This document shows, piece by piece, positions 6,673 to 8,162 of a DNA stretch of 8,162 nucleotides. The DNA is from Halobacteriaceae archaeon Tc-Br11_E2g27. Its GTDB lineage: Archaea > Halobacteriota > Halobacteria > Halobacteriales > Haloarculaceae. The notes beneath the pieces are model-generated. The model did no database searches and was not told where the DNA came from. It saw only the letters and a program-made list of their open reading frames with translations. The stretch spans positions 1 through 8,162 of the forward strand of contig LKNH01000111.1 of the NCBI GenBank assembly GCA_001564135.1, read 5' to 3'. The number at the start of each line of letters is the position of its first letter. Position 1 is the first letter of the stretch. Made by a program: the position numbers and the translations under genes.

Positions 6673-6681
6673 AACTTAACC
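6673..6681 (+). promoter_or_regulatory. TATA-like box of the ygfZ-like gene
   Basis: AACTTAACC is centred about 28 bases before the ATG at 6705. It sets that start over upstream in-frame codons that overlap the end of the secreted protein gene. Confidence 0.5.
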
Positions 6682-6704
6682 TTCGTGACGGTCGACTAGA
6701 AGCA

Positions 6705-7799
6705 ATGAGCGAACTGAGTTCGATTCACGACGACCATGGCGCAATCTACGAGGAGGTCGGCGGCCGACAGGTGGTCTCTCACTACGGACGTCCCGAACGA
6801 ACACACCTAGCCGTGCGAAACGTTGTTGGCGTTACTGAAGTTCCGTACGACGTACTCGTCGTCACCGGCGATGACCGAGTCGAATACGTGGATAACGCTG
6901 TCTCGAACGTCGTCCCCACCAGCGAGGGAGGGGGCGTCTATTCGTTACTTCTCACCCCACAGGGACGCATTCGAACCGACCTCTATATTTACAACGGCGG
7001 AGAGCGACTGCTCGTTTTCACGCCGCCGGGTGAAGGACCTCCGCTTGCCGAGGACTGGCGCGAAAAGACGTTCATTCAGGATGTCGATATCGACGTAGCG
7101 ACAGCGGAGTTCGCAATCTTCGGCGTCCACGGGCCAAAGGCAACCGAAAAAATAGCGAGCGTCTTCTCCGAGCAAACACCAGACCAGCAGCTACAGTTCG
7201 TCCGTGGGTCGATGGGTGACGCGGGCGTGACGGTCATCCGAACTGACGGCTTGGCTGGTGAGGAAGGCTACGAGGTTATCTGTCGAGCGAGCGAAAGCCG
7301 CGGGGTCTTCGACACGCTCGAAAACCTCGGGATGGCAGCCGCACCTTTCGGCTACCGAACGTGGCAATCACTCACGCTCGAAGCCGGGACGCCGCTTTTT
7401 GAGTCGGAACTCCGCGAAGAGGTCCCGAACAACCTCGGTCTCGCAAACGCCGTCGACTATGACAAAGGGTGTTTCGTCGGTCAGGAGGTTGTTTCCCGCG
7501 TGGAAAATCGTGGCCGACCGAGCAAGCAGCTGATTGGCCTGACCCTCGACAGCGTTCCGGATGCAGGTGCGGCGGTCTTTGATGGCGACAGTTCTGTCGG
7601 TGAGATCAAGCGAGGGGCCGACAGTCCGTCGCTCGAACAGCCGATTGCGCTGGCGCTGGTCGAGTATGACACGGCAGCTGCCGCAGCTCCCGGCGATTCG
7701 CTGACGGTTCGTTTCGATGGCGAGGAACGCGAAGGGACGGTGGTCAACTTGCCCTTTGTTGAGGGCTCCGATGAGTCAGCACGACTCCCGCGGTACTAA
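6705..7799 (+). CDS. YgfZ/GcvT-like folate-binding protein
   Basis: A 364-residue protein of the YgfZ/GcvT superfamily. YgfZ proteins bind tetrahydrofolate and help keep certain Fe-S enzymes active; GcvT is the aminomethyltransferase of the glycine cleavage system. The N-terminal part has the superfamily opening (VVSHYGRPERTHLAVRNVVG, then LLLTPQGRIRTDLYI). RTDGLAGEEGYEVIC (179-193) matches the GcvT-type RTGYTGEDGFE region. KGCFVGQEVVSR (254-265, Cys256) is the YgfZ signature KGCYxGQE; true GcvT lacks that Cys and reads more like KGDFIGKE. The C-terminal beta domain is present (LIGLTLDSV to EGTVVNLPF). Databases often label such haloarchaeal proteins aminomethyltransferase, but the motif favours YgfZ. 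It is monocistronic, and its stop overlaps that of the convergent ferredoxin frame by four bases. Confidence 0.88.
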   Translation: MSELSSIHDDHGAIYEEVGGRQVVSHYGRPERTHLAVRNVVGVTEVPYDVLVVTGDDRVEYVDNAVSNVVPTSEGGGVYSLLLTPQGRIRTDLYIYNGGERLLVFTPPGEGPPLAEDWREKTFIQDVDIDVATAEFAIFGVHGPKATEKIASVFSEQTPDQQLQFVRGSMGDAGVTVIRTDGLAGEEGYEVICRASESRGVFDTLENLGMAAAPFGYRTWQSLTLEAGTPLFESELREEVPNNLGLANAVDYDKGCFVGQEVVSRVENRGRPSKQLIGLTLDSVPDAGAAVFDGDSSVGEIKRGADSPSLEQPIALALVEYDTAAAAAPGDSLTVRFDGEEREGTVVNLPFVEGSDESARLPRY

Positions 7800-8110
7800 T
7801 CCTCGCCGGCTCTGGTAGTCTTCCCGTTATCCATCCTCGGAAGTAGTTGTCCCCAGACGTGTTTTTCGAGCAGTTGCACCTGCATCGGTTCGGTGACGGT
7901 CACACAACAGGACAGCCGTGGGTAACCGAACCGGGCCGCTGCGCGGTCGTGCCAGTGTTCCGGTTCTGGTGACGGTGTTAGTTCCACACCACAGGTTCCA
8001 CAAAGCCCGCGGCCACCACAGTTCGCATGCTGTGAAGCGCTCCCGTGAACCGCCTCGGGGTCAAGCCCCGAGGCTTCCCGTGGATTAGTCGGACACTCCC
8101 ATCCGACCAT
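7796..8110 (-). pseudogene. [2Fe-2S] ferredoxin-like frame, N-terminus apparently replaced by a mobile element end
   Basis: A 104-codon frame with a plant-type [2Fe-2S] cluster loop, C31-x5-C37-x2-C40 (ANCGGRGLCGTCGVEL), and a distal PRLSCC (Cys68/69) about 28 residues on. The C-terminal half (HWHDRAAARFGYPRLSCC to VWGQLL) looks intact and conserved in style. The first strand-helix unit of the beta-grasp fold, usually 30-40 residues before the first Cys, is missing. Instead the first 22 or so codons (8110 to about 8045) read through a perfect hairpin and the tail of a probable transposon. An in-frame TGA (8143-8141) lies just upstream of the only ATG. I infer a ferredoxin gene truncated by insertion; the real N-terminus may lie beyond the element outside this window. 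Alternatively it is an unusual short ferredoxin. Electron-transfer function is doubtful without the missing part. Confidence 0.65.
8052..8074. repeat. Perfect 9-bp hairpin with 5-base loop
   Basis: Arms GCCTCGGGG (8052-8060) and CCCCGAGGC (8066-8074) enclose the loop TCAAG. It is probably the right-end hairpin recognised by a TnpA-type transposase and part of the structured RNA of a TnpB system; otherwise it could be a transcription or RNA-stability hairpin. Confidence 0.7.
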
Positions 8111-8162
8111 CGGCCTGATAGCCTCGGGCGGTCGAGTGGGTCACGGTCGGGGCGTCCACGGC
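8085..8162 (-). pseudogene. Possible C-terminal end of a tnpB gene, partial
   Basis: A minus-strand frame is open from the right edge to TAA at 8087-8085, giving 25 residues (AVDAPTVTHSTARGYQ, then ADGRMGVSD). It contains no catalytic motif, as expected for a TnpB tail beyond the zinc finger and last RuvC motif. Only the context (hairpin and junction just downstream) suggests TnpB. It is incomplete because the window ends; whether the full gene is intact cannot be seen. Confidence 0.3.

Larger units (their letters stand above)
8045..8162 (-). mobile_element. Probable end of an IS200/IS605-type (TnpB) element
   Basis: On the minus strand an open frame ends in TAA (8087-8085). About ten bases later comes a GC-rich perfect hairpin, then GGTTCAC (8051-8045), then ferredoxin coding sequence. 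A frame that ends just before a subterminal hairpin, with no terminal inverted repeat, is the known layout of the right end of IS200/IS605 elements carrying tnpB. The abrupt change from non-ferredoxin to ferredoxin sequence near 8044/8045 supports a junction there. The transposase gene itself is outside the window, so the family is an inference. Confidence 0.5.

Overview
The window looks like chromosomal DNA of a halophilic archaeon (class Halobacteria). The encoded proteins are rich in Asp and Glu and low in Lys, and most genes have a TTAA-like TATA box about 25-28 bases before the ATG, as in leaderless haloarchaeal transcripts. One secreted protein ends in a PGF-CTERM sorting signal, which is typical of euryarchaea including Halobacteria. 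Genus and species cannot be told from the sequence alone.

Layout, left to right. Positions 1-189 hold no gene I can support. A SlyD-like FKBP prolyl isomerase (190-681, minus) is divergent from mutL (787-2877, plus). A 73-residue protein I do not recognise (2898-3119, minus) lies tail to tail with mutL. Next come four plus-strand genes, each with its own promoter-like box: a two-helix membrane protein with a long, strictly four-residue repeat (3258-4181); a PfkB/KDG-kinase-like protein that has lost its catalytic aspartate (4324-5292); a secreted surface protein with Ig-like/carboxypeptidase-regulatory-like domains and a PGF-CTERM anchor (5369-6643); and a YgfZ/GcvT-like folate-binding protein (6705-7799). 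A [2Fe-2S] ferredoxin reading frame on the minus strand overlaps the end of the ygfZ-like gene by four bases. Its N-terminal part appears to be replaced by the end of a mobile element, probably of the IS200/IS605 (TnpB) type, that runs off the right edge.

Most of the genes look independently transcribed and do not form one pathway. FKBP (protein folding) and MutL (mismatch repair) are housekeeping genes. The YgfZ-like protein and the ferredoxin share an Fe-S theme, since YgfZ proteins support Fe-S enzyme maintenance, but they are convergent, not co-transcribed.

The points that most deserve a second look are: (1) the 59 unbroken tetrads of the membrane protein, (2) the probable pseudokinase, and (3) the ferredoxin apparently interrupted by a TnpB-type element end, where the element's guide-RNA end would read into ferredoxin sequence.
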